This document shows, in pieces, positions 1-11,475 of a stretch of 64,000 nucleotides of DNA; the first letter of the stretch is position 1, and every line of letters starts with the position of its first letter. The position numbers and the translations under genes were made by a program. Location: contig WHUZ01000069.1 in assembly GCA_015179045.1 (NCBI GenBank), forward strand, positions 124,001 to 188,000, given 5' to 3'. The stretch comes from Kalaharituber pfeilii (lineage: Eukaryota > Ascomycota > Pezizomycetes > Pezizales > Pezizaceae). The notes under the pieces were generated by a model, which saw only the letters and a list, made by a program, of their open reading frames with translations, was not told the DNA's origin and did not search any database.

Positions 1-667
1 TACTTTCTGAACGAGGGAGTATACCGTGCGCAACATCACAGTAACTCAGTAGCTTCCCATCCACACGGTGATCGCAGCGTATTAGCTTGTGGCGTCTCTC
101 CGCCTCAGGAATCGATAGCGTTTTACACTTTGGGCATATCACCACTACTATGTTCTATCTTGGGCCCCCTTCAAGTTGGGCTTTCTACCGGGCAAAACTC
201 AAGATGTGAAAAATTATCCTCGCCCTTTCCGTCCGGCCCCAGTGTATTCCTCACTAGTGCCTGGGTGAGGCTTCTTCCGGACCACTAGTGAGGCGATTAA
301 GCCCACTTCATGGTGGTCATGGCAACTCTGTCTATCAACTGCATGGTGTGCTCGAGCAACGCTGGTGGGCAGGAGAATGGGCAAATCGTTGGCAGTGCTC
401 TGGTCCGCTCGTGAACGGCCCTCCCAGTAGGGCCATTGTGCACCTGCGACTTTAACCATTTCCAACTAAGCCACTGCAGACCGGTTCCAATATCAATGGC
501 CTGTAGATCCCTCTACTCGATACCGGAGGAATAGAAAATGATTGGCAAGGCATGGAATTGTTTCAGCCCTGGGATATGCAACCACGAACAGAGAAAGCCT
601 TATGTGTATGCTTATCGGAGGACGAACGGGTTCCAGGGTGGAGAGTGTACAGTAAGTAATAACCTAC
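1..667. other. Region without a supported gene
   Basis: I see no convincing coding region here. The open frames are short, have no recognisable motif and overlap on both strands. The region ends at a poly(A) insertion. Confidence 0.4.
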
Positions 668-674
668 TAGGATA

Positions 675-714
675 CCCCTGCCATAGACTTATAGCTTGTA
701 GGCGGGTTATGCCG

Positions 715-758
<44 letters not shown>
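675..758 (+). mobile_element. Poly(A) micro-retroposon (CCTGCC family), 44 A
   Basis: A 40-nt segment starting CCCTGCCATAGAC, with an internal imperfect hairpin and ending GGGTTATGCCG, is followed by 44 A. The 7-bp sequence TAGGATA flanks it at 668-674 and 759-765, a target-site duplication. The segment resembles the LINE 3' ends elsewhere in the window (for example 33447-33511). Only the extreme 3' end was copied. Confidence 0.75.
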
Positions 759-760
<2 letters not shown>

Positions 761-765
761 GGATA

Positions 766-1153
766 TAACCAGTGGTATATTAAATTGCGTTTCGACAGCA
801 GTGGATCGACTGGGAGTGATGCGTTACGATGTTTCGTTTATCTCAGGTGACAGTAGCTTTATGGTATCAAGCTTCGAGGCCTGTGAATACGTTGCTACAA
901 TATAAACCTTTCCTGGTCACTGATGAGCAGCTCGGCACAACTAATTCTACAGCGCTGTAAATCACAAGGGAATGCATAATTACATTGTAATCTAAGTATG
1001 TCACCATAAAGCCCGGCACCTTGTAACGAAAAACATATGCAATGAAAACACAAGCGAGATCTACTGATAACTGAAAGGAGACTACGAATTCCAACTTAAC
1101 CCCACGCCTTCCTCATGAGATAGTATTTACGTTTACCACCGGACCTTGTACCT
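766..1153. other. Intergenic region downstream of the transcription factor
   Basis: No supported gene. This is the 3' flank of the minus-strand Zn2Cys6 gene and probably contains its 3' untranslated region. Confidence 0.4.
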
Positions 1154-4100
1154 TCAGACACCATCCAGGCCCGCTCCCCCTTCTAGGCCGAGGCTTTCAC
1201 CTTTGTCAACAGTCTCACACCATCTCTCCCACGCAAACCAATCAAACTCTAACGGCCCCTCACCCGCCGCCATTGCCACTCTATCCTGGAACTCGCGATC
1301 TGCCTCGCTTACGTGCCCGTGCCCACTTTGGAAATTTCCACCGTGGCCAACATATGTCGTATCCACGTAGCTTGTGCCATCCACCCCCTGGCCAGCGAGC
1401 ACAGGACCTGGCAGGCTAGTTGTAACCCAGGCACTGAAGCCCGGCGTGCCGCTGGTGCCACCCCAGACGGGATCGAGCTCGTGCTCCGAGAGCCCCGAAA
1501 GATCTTGCATGAGCTCGAGTGAGTCGTCATTAGCATTGATGGGGTATACGGGCGCAAAGTTGCTGGTGGTCGGGGTGGGGCTCGTCACGCTGACCGCTGG
1601 AATAGGGCCAGACGTGGTGGACGCAGATGTGTACGGCGCCGGAGTGATTTGGCCTAAATTGGCCATGCTGCCCGCACCAGGCCACGTGATGAAGTTTGCC
1701 AGCGTCAGGTCAATATTGACCTGCGACGGCTTCGGCTGGTTGTAACCCTGATCCGGATATCTCCGCAGCAGGTCCTCGCTCGGAACCGGTTCCTGCCCCC
1801 GCCGCACCTCCTTCTCGTGGCCCTCACCACCATCCACCCCATCCTCTACCCCTAGTTTCCTCTTCCCCACCACCTTCCCTGCCGGCACCCTCACGCCGTC
1901 GCCTTCGTCCCAATAAACAGCCTCAACATATCTCGCCGCAATGCGCACAAGGGCCTGCACGACCGGAAGCAGCTTCGCGGCGCCTGAATGCACATCCCTC
2001 ATATTGTTGAGAAACTCAACGACAAATTTGAGGAGCGCAAAGTCGGATTGCGCTGTGTGCAGATGCGGGGCTCGCACGATAGTAGTAAAGAGAATAAAGA
2101 AGGTCGTAAAGGGGTAGTATGAGAACAACCTGCATGTCATTTCAGTACCAAGTAGCAAGCTACCTCGGCTCACTACATGTGAAGGAAGGGAAAAGTCCTT
2201 ACGTACCACATCAGCATTACACTCTCGCTCAGTGGATTGCCCTTCTGTTTGGCTATGTCCATGACCAGCAAGATACTCTTCCTCGCATGCTCTCGACAAA
2301 TCATCTCGCTCTCCGACGGCGTAAATCGGCCCCCATCATGTTCCTCATCGCCCTCCATTCTTTCGCCCTCCTGCGTCCTCGCCTTCTCTGTATTCATTCT
2401 ATGCACCAACACCAATGTATTATACCACCCAAACATGAGATCCACCGCCAAGTATCTTCTCTCCACGCTGCCCTCTTCGCCTTCCTTCTTGCCTGCTCCT
2501 GCCCTCGCCGCAATCAACAACACTTCCCACTCTTCCCACCACGCCCGGAGTTGCCCATCCAACTCCCTGACCGCTGCCTTCCTCTCCCGTCCACCCATCC
2601 TTCCCGCTCTTGCCGAGTACAGCCTTATCCAAATATCTCCCTGAATCTGCGCATGTTGTGCCCATGCTAGGAACAAGTCTGACAACGGATTCCGCGGGTC
2701 ATCGGCCGGTGGCAGCGGCACGTCGATGTCGTGATCGTGCAGCGACGACGGGCGGCCAAGCGTGAGGCACAAGGACTTGTCCATTATGTAGAGGGTCCAG
2801 AAGAGGTATCGGCGGTCGAGCACGTCGGGATCCATATCCGCCGGAGGGCACCCTTGTTGTGGAGTGCCAGAAGAGCGTGAAGCGGTGAGTCCTGAAGTCA
2901 TCCGGGAGCAGGGAGGAACATGTGCGCGGTGCAGGCCGAGGGATTTTGCAAGCGAGCAGGCATTGCAGAGAAGCATCCAGCAGAGGCCGGGGCGGGCGAT
3001 TTCGTTTGCTGACGCTGCCTACACATATAATTGCCGCATCCAAGATTGTCTCGTCAGTCACAATATCCATAGAGATGGAAACTGAAAGAGATAGCTACAA
3101 AACCTGTAGTTATCGCCATAGCCCACAGGGCGGCAAGCGATCAATGATATAAAAAAAAACCTGTAGTTAAAACAATAAAAACTCACCATTATCAACAACA
3201 TTCTCACATTGTCCACTCTCGGTCTCAGCAATGTCTCGGTCCCCACCTCCTCCATCAGCTCCCATGCCTGCCTAGTGGCCCTCAGCATAATCATCATCCT
3301 CTCGCTTCCCTCCCTGTACTCCCTCAGGAGGTCCTCCTTCATGTGGCACGCCCCATACACCCCTGAGGTTACAGCCATCAAAAACACCATCAGCCATCCA
3401 ACGTCCACTGCCGAGTCGGGATTGGCATACATTGCCTCCACCTCCGTCATGAAAGGCTCCCGCTTGAAGATGGGGAGCAGCCACACAAACGAGCTGAAAT
3501 AGGCGTCCAGGATTCGTACTGCGGCTGGCTTAGGAGGAAGCCAGTACTTGTGATGCTGCGGCCTGTGGCTCAGCATGATGTATGCGTTCGGGTCAAGCAA
3601 AGACGACACCTTGTCCTGGAGGTCCGTCAGGTCCGCCGCGGGGATGTTGGGCGTGCGAGGGGACTTGGAGGCCGCGGTCGATGATGAAGCTTGGTTTGCG
3701 GCTGCCGCCGCTTCTGCCGGGATCCCCAGCATCGATGGGGCGCCGTAGAAGAAAGTGTTACCTTCGACGTCTTCGACAAAGGATTGGCGTCCGGAGCGGT
3801 TTGAGGGCGGCGAGTAATCTGTATCTGGCTGGGCATACGTCGCGTGGTCGAGGTCATCGCCGTCTGGGGAGGAGTCCGTAGAGCCCATTGAGATCGTAGA
3901 ATCTCGCCATCGAGTGCGGTTTGATGCGGTACCTCGGCGCTGCACGCGCACCCCGATGCTACTTTCATGCTGAATGTCGAGGGCCGCCGCGATGCGTGAC
4001 ATCGTGACGTCGAGTTTGTCGAGGCGCGCATGGACTTCATCGAAGAGATGTGCACTAGCGATAATAGAAATTATATCAACCACATGTAACATCAACAAGA

Positions 4101-4416
4101 CGTGTGTACCTGAATTAGCACAAGCACATTGCAGAACCAGTTCACACGTACTTCCGCATCTGGTCGTTCTCTCTCTTTGGCCTGTCCGAATACACACACA
4201 CCAGCTTCCTAGTTGTACAGTTGCCGCACTGCGGCCTCTCGCGACCGCACCGGATTTTCTTCTCCCGGCAGTAGTCGCATGCGGGGGTTTTTGGAGGGTC
4301 CTGTTGTTCTTGTATATCCGGGCCAGGGGTGCAGTTAGAGTTGTTGTTTACCAATTTCTGACTGACGCTAAAAGGGAGGAAGGTAAAGGGAACGACACCT
4401 GGTCTGGATTAGGCAT
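1154..4416 (-). CDS. Zn2Cys6 (Gal4-type) transcription factor with fungal-specific TF domain
   Basis: Probable nuclear DNA-binding regulator. The first clear exon (4152-4357) carries the binuclear zinc cluster CDYCREKKIRC, then CGNCTTRKLVC: six cysteines with normal spacing. The next exons are about 3187-4054, 2207-3018 and 1154-2129. Introns at 4055-4151, 3019-3186 and 2130-2206 have GT..AG ends and join in phase. Exon 2 starts with a short heptad-like segment (FDEVHARLDKLDV), usual after the zinc cluster. The middle homology region includes WLLPIFKREPF, RPGLCWMLLCNACSLAKSLGLHR and a DRRYLFWTLYIMDKSLCLTLGRPSSL-type block, typical of the fungal-specific TF domain. The exon with the zinc cluster opens with no in-frame ATG; an 18-bp start exon at 4399-4416 (MPNPDQ) with a 41-bp intron is possible but unproven. 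The target and pathway cannot be read from the sequence. The 3019-3186 intron contains a micro-retroposon. Confidence 0.85.
3113..3157 (+). mobile_element. Micro-retroposon (B family) inside a transcription factor intron
   Basis: The insert begins TCGCCATAGCCCAC, forms a GCCC/GGGC stem-loop, ends CAATGATAT and has a short A tail. The 12-bp duplication AACCTGTAGTTA flanks it (3101-3112 and 3158-3169). It lies inside the third intron of the minus-strand transcription factor, in antisense orientation to that gene, and makes up about a third of the intron with its duplication. Splice sites are untouched. Confidence 0.88.
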
Positions 4417-6650
4417 TTCTTGGATCCGGAACAATCTAGACTAGTAGACCTGTTGGTACGCGGAAATGGTGTGTGGGGGTGAGATGGGTGGATGTGGTGG
4501 GATCCGGCGGAACTATGGCCAGCACGTCCCTGACACTGGAATGAAATGTCCTGCCTGCGGAAAATACTTTTGTTTGAAGCGAAGTTTGTCTGTTGAGCGA
4601 TGGAGCGGGTCAAGGCAGCGGCCAGATGGTTGGTTCGGGATTGCTAATGCAGAGCTCCCGCTGGGATGGAAAAACGGGACGATCCAGAAAACAGGGTGGA
4701 GAATAATAAACTACTTGTTTCCAAGCTCTCTATTCCCGATCCACTTCCTCTGCATGCAGTTGCTAAAATGAGTCCGAAAGTGAACTATAGAAACTGCGCC
4801 GGAAAAGAAAAAAAAAAGTTGAAGAAACTTCGGAGTTAATTTTCCCCCGCCAAATATATTATTCTCCGACCGTTATATTTTAGTCTTCTATGATAAGGCT
4901 GAATCATTGTCCGCCGGTTCGGGATTGGCGTAGTGAGGGGTGGGCAATTGTGTTACCGAGGGTAGTTAGGGTCCGGTAGTAACTCCGCCAATTTGTTGCA
5001 CAGCCAGCGGACGATCGGCAATCGTTGCCGCTAGAGCTCTCTGGACTATATTTGGTTCGCGAATGAGAACCTACACAATAGACTTGTTTGGAGGCGATGT
5101 TTAGAGGCAATGAATGTGTGGCGCGCTGGTCTTTGGGTGTACTTTGCGCGCTGTTTCTCGAGTATGCTGGCAGACCATTGGAGGCACGGGATGCGTCGGT
5201 GACCACTGGTGAATGGGAAGGTTATGGTACATATTAGTTGACACGTGCGGAGGCACATTGGGTTGCATAAGATTAGGCGTAAGGCTGCCACGTTGCCCAG
5301 ATGGATCTAGAAAGGAAGTGGCTCAATTGGTATATTGCTTCGCCCGTACTGTGGCTCACAGTTTGTGCACCTGGTCAGAGAGCACATGCTTGCAGGCATA
5401 CCCCAAGAGGTATACGAGCCCCCCATGTTTTTTTTTTATGATAAAACAAAAAAATGCGAACCCCCCATGTCCGCTGCGCCTGCTGTGGCATCAGCTAATA
5501 TCTGATAGAAAAAAGCGATGCATACAGCAATTTTATTTCTGTCCTTAAACCACGACTCCTGTCGCATGAGGTACAAGTTTGTACGGATTTTGTCCCACTG
5601 TTAGGTGTTTAATATTTCAGATGCACGGGTAATTTGATTGGCGACTTTCTAAGGTCGCTATGTATTACAATGCAGCCTTCTTCGGTCAAATTATATACAG
5701 AGTTTTCAACGGCTCGAGAATAAAGCAAAGCCCCAATTGCGAACACTGTGCATTTGGTTACATAAGTGGGCATACGTTCCCCGAATTCAGGTATCACAGT
5801 GCCTTGCGTACGGGATATATTCTACCATCAAAAGCACAACTTGTTATTCCGCCGCAGAGTTGTGCCTTCCGCGCACCCAGAGGCTGACATTGATTTGCTT
5901 AGCAACAAGGCGATATCTCGGTGGCTGCTCCGCGTTTGGTCTATGGATCGCTACGGCAGAGGCGTTTTTAAGGCAGCTATCCGTGCAGTCAGGCCAATCC
6001 TTCGGATACGGGGTTTTAGCGCGTGACTTGGTGTGACATAGTGAAGTGTACTGGAGTTGGTGGGAGGCGCCACAGTCTGCCGCAAGCACCGAGGATGAAT
6101 TTTACAGGATTGTGAGCTAGTGAGTTTCAGGCCTCTGCACGGGTGATTGGAACACTGACCCGAGTCGCGCCTAAATTATGTACCACAGCCCCTGCATCAA
6201 TATGACTACAGTAACTACCTCATACTTTACGCAGCGGAACATTAGCTTCGCCCAACCGCTGGCTGAATGTTAACTATTGTACAGTAATTCTAAGCCTAGA
6301 ATCACCTTTTTACCAGTTACTTCCGCAGCTGTATTGACTTAAACTTGACGCCGCAGCGAATGTGAAATCCATATCAAGAGCAGAGCGTTTCAAACGTCGT
6401 GGAAGCTGTTCAATTTCGTCCTTTGACAAACGTGGGCTCAATGTTGAGTGACTAGTATTCCGATAAAGATCCATCTGTTTCAGTAGGCGTTCAGGACGCT
6501 GCGTAAGTACCGCACTTTGATGGATGTCAAATGACAGCTGGAGATACTGTACGAAGGATTCTTCTGGCAGTGAATTCTTATAACATTGGCCCAACGAGGT
6601 TTCTGATTACTATCACCGGCTAGTTGTTCACGGCTTGTGCTTGGAGAGAT
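4417..6650. other. Long region with no supported gene
   Basis: It begins with the probable promoter region of the Zn2Cys6 gene. The remaining open frames are short, overlapping and without recognisable domains. No repeat or RNA gene was identified by eye. Confidence 0.4.
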
Positions 6651-6656
6651 TGCAAT

Positions 6657-6735
6657 GAATCCAACAGGCCAGGCCAGGCCAGGCCAATCAGGCCGGTTCA
6701 GGCCATTCAGGCCAGTCCAGGCCGACCAGGCCATT
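6657..6735. repeat. GGCCTGA/GGCCAG minisatellite, block 1
   Basis: A short array of degenerate 5-10-bp units (AGGCC, CAGGCCAGTCC, CAGGCCGGTT). The same GGCC-spaced motif recurs at 7072-7124, 7300-7540 and 25948-26042. Confidence 0.8.
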
Positions 6736-7071
6736 TACGTAAATTCAAGCGATTTTGGAATTTAACCCAGGTGAATTAGATTTTAATAATCCTGGATATT
6801 TCCACTATCAGTAATTGACAGTTGCGCATCAGGTATCATCATCGAAGAATTGGGTCCAGTCTGTTGTATTATCTGGAAGGTCCATCATTTCTAAATTATT
6901 TCTTAGTATATATACTTGAATACAAAGTGTGATACATACTTGACAAAAGTCGTAGACCGCTGCTGTTTGAAATTCTACACATACGGGAGATTCTACTCAT
7001 CTAAATACTCAAACAATCTGGTAAATGCTGGCCTCAATTCAGCTGGATAGCTGTGGAGTGATTCGTTTAAT

Positions 7072-7124
7072 TGGCCTGAACCGGCCTGAATGGCCTGAAC
7101 CGGCCTGATTGGCCTGAACCGGCC
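7072..7124. repeat. GGCCTGAACC minisatellite, block 2
   Basis: About five alternating units of GGCCTGAACC and GGCCTGATT/AT. It is the same repeat family as block 1 in opposite orientation. The roughly 330 bp between the blocks is unrecognised AT-rich sequence. Confidence 0.8.
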
Positions 7125-7299
7125 TTGTTAGAGATCTACAGTAATGTCGGAGTGTCGGAGGTGTCGGATATCAGAGAGGTCCGTGATAAAGGGTGGTAAG
7201 GGCCCGAGAGCAACCTCATGCTCTATGTATATAGGTGTATTACTTTGGCTACTCTCTCTACGAAGGAATAACAATCATCTCTTTCTACCCAAAGCTCAA

Positions 7300-7540
7300 C
7301 AGGCCTAATTGGCCTGAACCGGCCTGATTGGCCTGAACCGGCCTGATTGGCCTGGACCGGCCTGATTGGCCTGGACTGGCCTGGTTGGCCTGATTCATGT
7401 GGATCAGGCCGGTCCAGGCCGGTCCAGGCCGGTCCAGGCCACTGAGAATACCGGCCTGGACCGGTCCAGGCGGTTTCAGTCCAATGCAGATCACGGCCTG
7501 TCAGGCCAGGCCAGGCGGCCTGGTCGGCCGGCCTGGCCTG
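7300..7540. repeat. GGCCTGAACC minisatellite, block 3 (longest)
   Basis: Roughly 20 units of GGCCTGA(A/T)(C/T)C-type sequence. Orientation switches near 7400, where GGCCTGATT units give way to CAGGCCGGTC units, so the array is partly palindromic. Open frames across it are a by-product of the period and base composition. Confidence 0.85.
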
Positions 7541-7601
7541 TTGGATTCATTGTTCCAAATGCGGTCCGCGGGGTTTTCAGAATAAACCACCCGTGAAAGC
7601 A

Positions 7602-8966
7602 TTACAAGTGGCAAAAAGTGTCCCCAGTGAGACCCAAAGTTCGTTGGCTTATTGACATCTCTGCCTTGAACATACATATTACGAGGAAAGGGATTACTGC
7701 AGTTGAGACATAACATAGGAGATGACTGAACGTCATATCCCAGAAAAAGACTGCAGCAGAAACTTGGAGGGAGCTGGAGGATACACTCGACCGCAAGAAT
7801 GTAACGTCTACCTTTCATACACTCAATACCTTGCTGGATCTCAAGAAAGACGATTCCACGACCATCGCAGCGCACATTCAGGCCTTTGAAGCACAATGGA
7901 CTCGTCTCGTCTCGCTGCGATGGTCGTGGAATCGTCTTTCTTGAGATCCAGCAAGGTATTGAGTGTATGAAAGGTAGACGTTACATTCTTGCGGTCGAGT
8001 GTATCCTCCAGCTCCCTCCAAGTTTCTGCTGCAGTCTTTTTCTGGGATATGACGTGCTTATACTCAGGAGAGACTACTTGAATAAGATGGAATTTGGCCA
8101 TTTTATTCTTTCGCTCCCAGTTGCGATGGCGGTCCTGCTCCGGTTAGACTTCCGTGCCAAGTACTACTTCCAGTACATCAGCTGCGTCGAGAATGGTACG
8201 TGTTTCGCTTTGCCATACGTTATAGTTGGTTCCATCGAGAATTGTAGGAGTCGAAATCTTGATAGTAACGGCTTGCCATTTTTCGTCAGTTGGTGTGGGA
8301 GTAGTAGAGGAGGAGGATGAGGAAGAAGAACCGCGGTCGGCCATTGTTGTCGAGGTGGGTACAAGCGCGAAATGACAGAAGAAAGAAAACCAAGAGAATG
8401 TGAGACTTAAAGGAATGAGTGGTAACGAAGATCGACGAGGCGAAATGAGAGGTGCGAAGAGGTGGAAGGAATGAGAGGTGCGACTTGATGCCTTTTTACA
8501 GCGTCAAGCCGGGCTCATGACCTGACTGAACGTCGACCCTGAATTCCGGCTTCGCACTTAGAATAAGGAGGGCTTCGTCACGTAGGAAAAAACAAGAAAG
8601 AGCTTCTCTGAAGGAATAAAGAAGATCTGTACCGTTGGGTCCAATAAGTCTGATTAATTAAAGAGATGCAGAACAAACAGGATTATATACATAATGAGCA
8701 TTTCATGACGTGACCGCAGAACCATGACTAGACAGGCAGGTGTAACATATCAGGCAGGTGCGGAAGTAACGGAATGCATGGCTTGCAACTAAGCGCTGTG
8801 GCGTGAAGTTGGTACTTATTGCATGATGAATGAAAGTACAGAACAGCAACCAATAAACAGACGAAACAGCAGTCAGAAGGAACTATCTATTAGTAACAGT
8901 AACAGGAAGAAACGTATTCATTAGTAACAGTAACAGAATAAATGTATCTATTAGTAACAGCAACAC
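7602..8966 (-). mobile_element. Copia-type LTR retrotransposon relic (5' leader and gag)
   Basis: The minus strand carries a start at 8344 and an N-terminal gag with a Ser-rich leader, then KISTPTILDGTNYNVWQSE, typical of Copia gag (DUF4219/UBN2 type). More gag follows (EYKHVISQKKTAAETWRELE, TLDRKNVTSTFHTLNTLLDL). No protease, integrase or reverse transcriptase follows; the gag runs into an inverted copy of itself. The region upstream of the start (about 8345-8966) is a leader or LTR remnant with three AGTAACAG(C/T)AACA-type tandem units at 8888-8966. Clear LTR ends and target duplications were not found. Confidence 0.7.
7731..8054. repeat. 142-bp perfect inverted repeat with 40-bp spacer inside Copia gag
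   Basis: Positions 7731-7872 are the exact reverse complement of 7913-8054; the spacer is 7873-7912. Both arms are the same central piece of Copia gag in opposite orientation. The left arm plus spacer reads gag on the plus strand; the right arm reads it on the minus strand. Transcription across it would give a long hairpin RNA. Confidence 0.93.
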
Positions 8967-9042
8967 ACGGCTAGCGGATGTTGATAGATAGCTCGAAAAC
9001 GGGTGGCGGATGTCATCTTTCGACAGTAGAGGCCGATGGCCC

Positions 9043-9102
9043 TTTTTTTTTTTTTTTTTTTATTTCATTACTCGCATACCGCCTATCAGGCTACGGCGAG
9101 GT
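9043..9102 (-). mobile_element. Micro-retroposon (B family)
   Basis: Read on the minus strand this is CTCGCCGTAGCCTGATAGGCGG..GAGTAATGAAAT plus a poly(A) tail of about 19. The 7-bp duplication ATGGCCC flanks it (9036-9042 and 9103-9109). Confidence 0.8.
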
Positions 9103-9575
9103 ATGGCCCAGAGCATAGGTGGTGGGGGTGAAGAAGAACAGATGGCTGCTTATCTGTCGAACGAATGTAGTGTAAGGAGAGTGGCGATATTGAACCCACG
9201 AACGAACGGGAGAGAAAGGACGGAAAATGAACAAGTAGACTTCCTGAAGTAGTTTTAGCGAGGACAAGTTCAGAAGCGCGAAACGGAGGAGCAGCAGGGC
9301 GTGCGATATATGTTGATGCATTCTTTTTCGTTTTACTTCCTCTATAAACAGCTTAGGCTGGGCATAGATAGCTCGATGGACAGAATGCACATTATTATTA
9401 TGCCAGCAATGATATAATAAGAATCAAAAAGAATTCCCATTGGCAATTGCGTCCAAAAGTATGGCTCAAGCATCTCATCCATTTCCCACCTCCTGCACCG
9501 GCGCCTTCAATCTGTAATGTGGTCCGGGAAGGAAAGCCTGGCTAAGTTGGTCTGCGAATTTCCGAAGCAACAGGT

Positions 9576-9677
9576 GCTATTTTCTTTCTAATTATTATTA
9601 TTTTTTTATTGTTCTTTTATTACTTTGTTTTTGATCACATAACCCTGCGCGCAGGCTACGAGCCTATGGCAGGGAAA
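9576..9677 (-). mobile_element. Micro-retroposon (C family) with A-rich tail
   Basis: The minus strand reads CCCTGCCATAGGCTCGTAGC, then GTTATGTGATC and an A/T-rich tail of about 55 nt. CAACAGGT flanks the insert (9568-9575 and 9678-9685). Confidence 0.72.
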
Positions 9678-10084
9678 CAACAGGTCCAAATCCTCTTACA
9701 GAACAACCAATTAGTGGGCATATGAGGATGCTTGCTTTATGGGAGTACTAGACGAGCCAGGTCTATAATACCATTGGGGGGACGATGCCTGACTCAGTGG
9801 GGCTGTTACTTCCAAAGTGAGGTACACTGGGGTTAGGTGTAGAGGGCGAGCTGTCTGTCTTGATGTTGTTATTGTCTTTCTTTTCTTCTCTCTCGTTTTA
9901 TTTTATTTTATTTTTTTGCTATGTTTTGTATCGTTGCTTCATTTTTGGGCCAGGATTGAGTTGTTTGTATATGGCTTTGGAATTGATGAGACCGCGGCAG
10001 GTTGGATGGAAGGGTGCAGGAGGTGGAGGTTAAGTAGGCGTGCCCCGTCATAGTAAGTCCATATATACCGGGACGAAATGGTCA

Positions 10085-10735
10085 CAGGGCGGGTATGCAC
10101 CAGTCAGCCCAAGCACAGCGGGCGAACGAAAGAAACAGATTGGGACTGAGCTATAGGCCTCTGCACAGGCTGGCCTGCTGGGAGGTAAAGGACTGCGGGC
10201 CTGGGGCGACAAGATAGGGAAGGCAGACGGGCCAGAGTACAGACGATGCGGAGAAGAGGAGGAAACGGTGTCACACATATGGGAAAGGATCGGAGGCAAT
10301 ACACATACCACCGGAGACAAGGGAAGGAGAAGGGGATCCTTTTTTTTTTTTTTTTTTTTTTTTTATTTCATTAATCGCGTGCCGCCCTGGGGCTATGGCG
10401 ATATGTAGATACATGAGTATATAACAAAAATAGATAAATGTGTAGATGGATGTAAAAATAAGGAGATATAGAGTCTCTACTCCCCCTCTGCCCATTCCAG
10501 AATCTCTACCAAGTTCGTGTCTTCATCGATCTGTCTTATTCCATCCGCCCCCTTTGTGGTCTTTCTTTTCCATAAGGGGATCCTTTGGCGGAACTTATGG
10601 AGTGGGTAGAACGTTAGTTGTCAGTCTCGGCTTTGCTCACGGATTTTGTTTTTATATCTTTTGTATTTCCTATCTTTCCTTCGTACGTAATCTCGCCATT
10701 ACCCATAGGGCGGCATGCGAGTAATGATATATATG
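10085..10735 (+). pseudogene. LINE C-terminal fragment and 3' end (B family), interrupted
   Basis: The plus strand keeps a fragment of the LINE C-terminal zinc motif (PEYRRCGEEEETVSHIWE; the first Cys is changed to Tyr). After a break at 10340 it resumes with a short acidic tail and a 3' UTR that ends at 10700-10735 with the B-family hairpin CTCGCCATTACCCATAGGGC and GAGTAATGATAT plus A. The homologous segment at 30929-31420 shows the layout without the break. It is a 5'-truncated dead copy. Confidence 0.75.
10340..10573 (-). mobile_element. 5'-truncated B-family LINE inserted into another B-family LINE
   Basis: A 234-bp minus-strand copy of the LINE 3' UTR, hairpin and poly(A), flanked by the 10-bp duplication AAGGGGATCC (10330-10339 and 10574-10583). 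Removing it rejoins the outer LINE fragment, so the order of insertion is clear. Confidence 0.88.
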
Positions 10736-11052
10736 AAAAATGAAAACAGTTCACATATGTATTTGTCTCGTCGCACGTTAGCCATGCCTCGTCATGTACA
10801 CGAGAAACTCATTCTTACCGGCTCGAGGTCTTCAGATTAGTTAGAAGTATTCGAAGATTGTCATATCCGACGTAAATGAAAATGTGAGGTTTTCCTTTCT
10901 CTGAACGCTTCCTATTGTTTGGCGAATACTTGGGTCGAGCATTTGCCAAATTCACACGCAAAGTTTCACTTGCATGTTGTAAACTTGGCTTTGCAGTCAT
11001 CTATAACCAACTTCATTACCTTTTCTAAATCCCGCCATCATCTATAAACCAT

Positions 11053-11462
11053 TTATTATCTACCTAGAGGGGGAGGTAGAATCAGATAGTCAAACACTAG
11101 CGAAGATACGGTTATCAGGCAAATGGCACCACTCGTGCCTGTATGACTGGGACAGAACTACAAAGGTGGACGGAAAGGGGAAGGAGAGGGATGTGGAGGA
11201 GATGGACATGACTGCTTGATTGTCTGGGGGGATATTTGGATCTTCGTGCTTGATTGTTCTCATGGGACATTGGGCTCTCGCTTTGTGTTTCCTCCGCATC
11301 ACCGAAGTAGTGGTATCTTTGTGTCTTTTTACAAGGGGTCGAATGTGTAGGTAGTTGCACAGGTGCCTGTCTCCGGGCCATAAGGACTTCGGTCCAGGGA
11401 CCCTGCCATGGCGAACAGCTGCAAGCGGGGTTACGTGAAATAAAAAAAGAAAAAAAAAAAAA
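11053..11462 (+). mobile_element. 5'-truncated ORF1-only LINE derivative (A family)
   Basis: The insert has the 13-bp target duplication ATCTATAAACCAT (11040-11052 and 11463-11475). Its first 165 bp are homologous to the C-terminus of the 48.4-49.4 kb ORF1 protein (KWHHSCLYDWDR-type region ending near EEMDMTA). The rest is the same 3' UTR, ending CCCTGCCATGGCGAACAGC, GGGGTTACGTGAAAT and an A-rich tail. There is no reverse transcriptase between ORF1 and the tail. Confidence 0.88.
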
Positions 11463-11475
11463 ATCTATAAACCAT

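Noticed and set aside
715..758. Lysine-rich peptide encoded by the A run
   Set aside because: The poly(A) belongs to a retroposon tail.
1146..2670. Plus-strand frames over the transcription factor
   Set aside because: They are antisense to well-supported exons and lack motifs.
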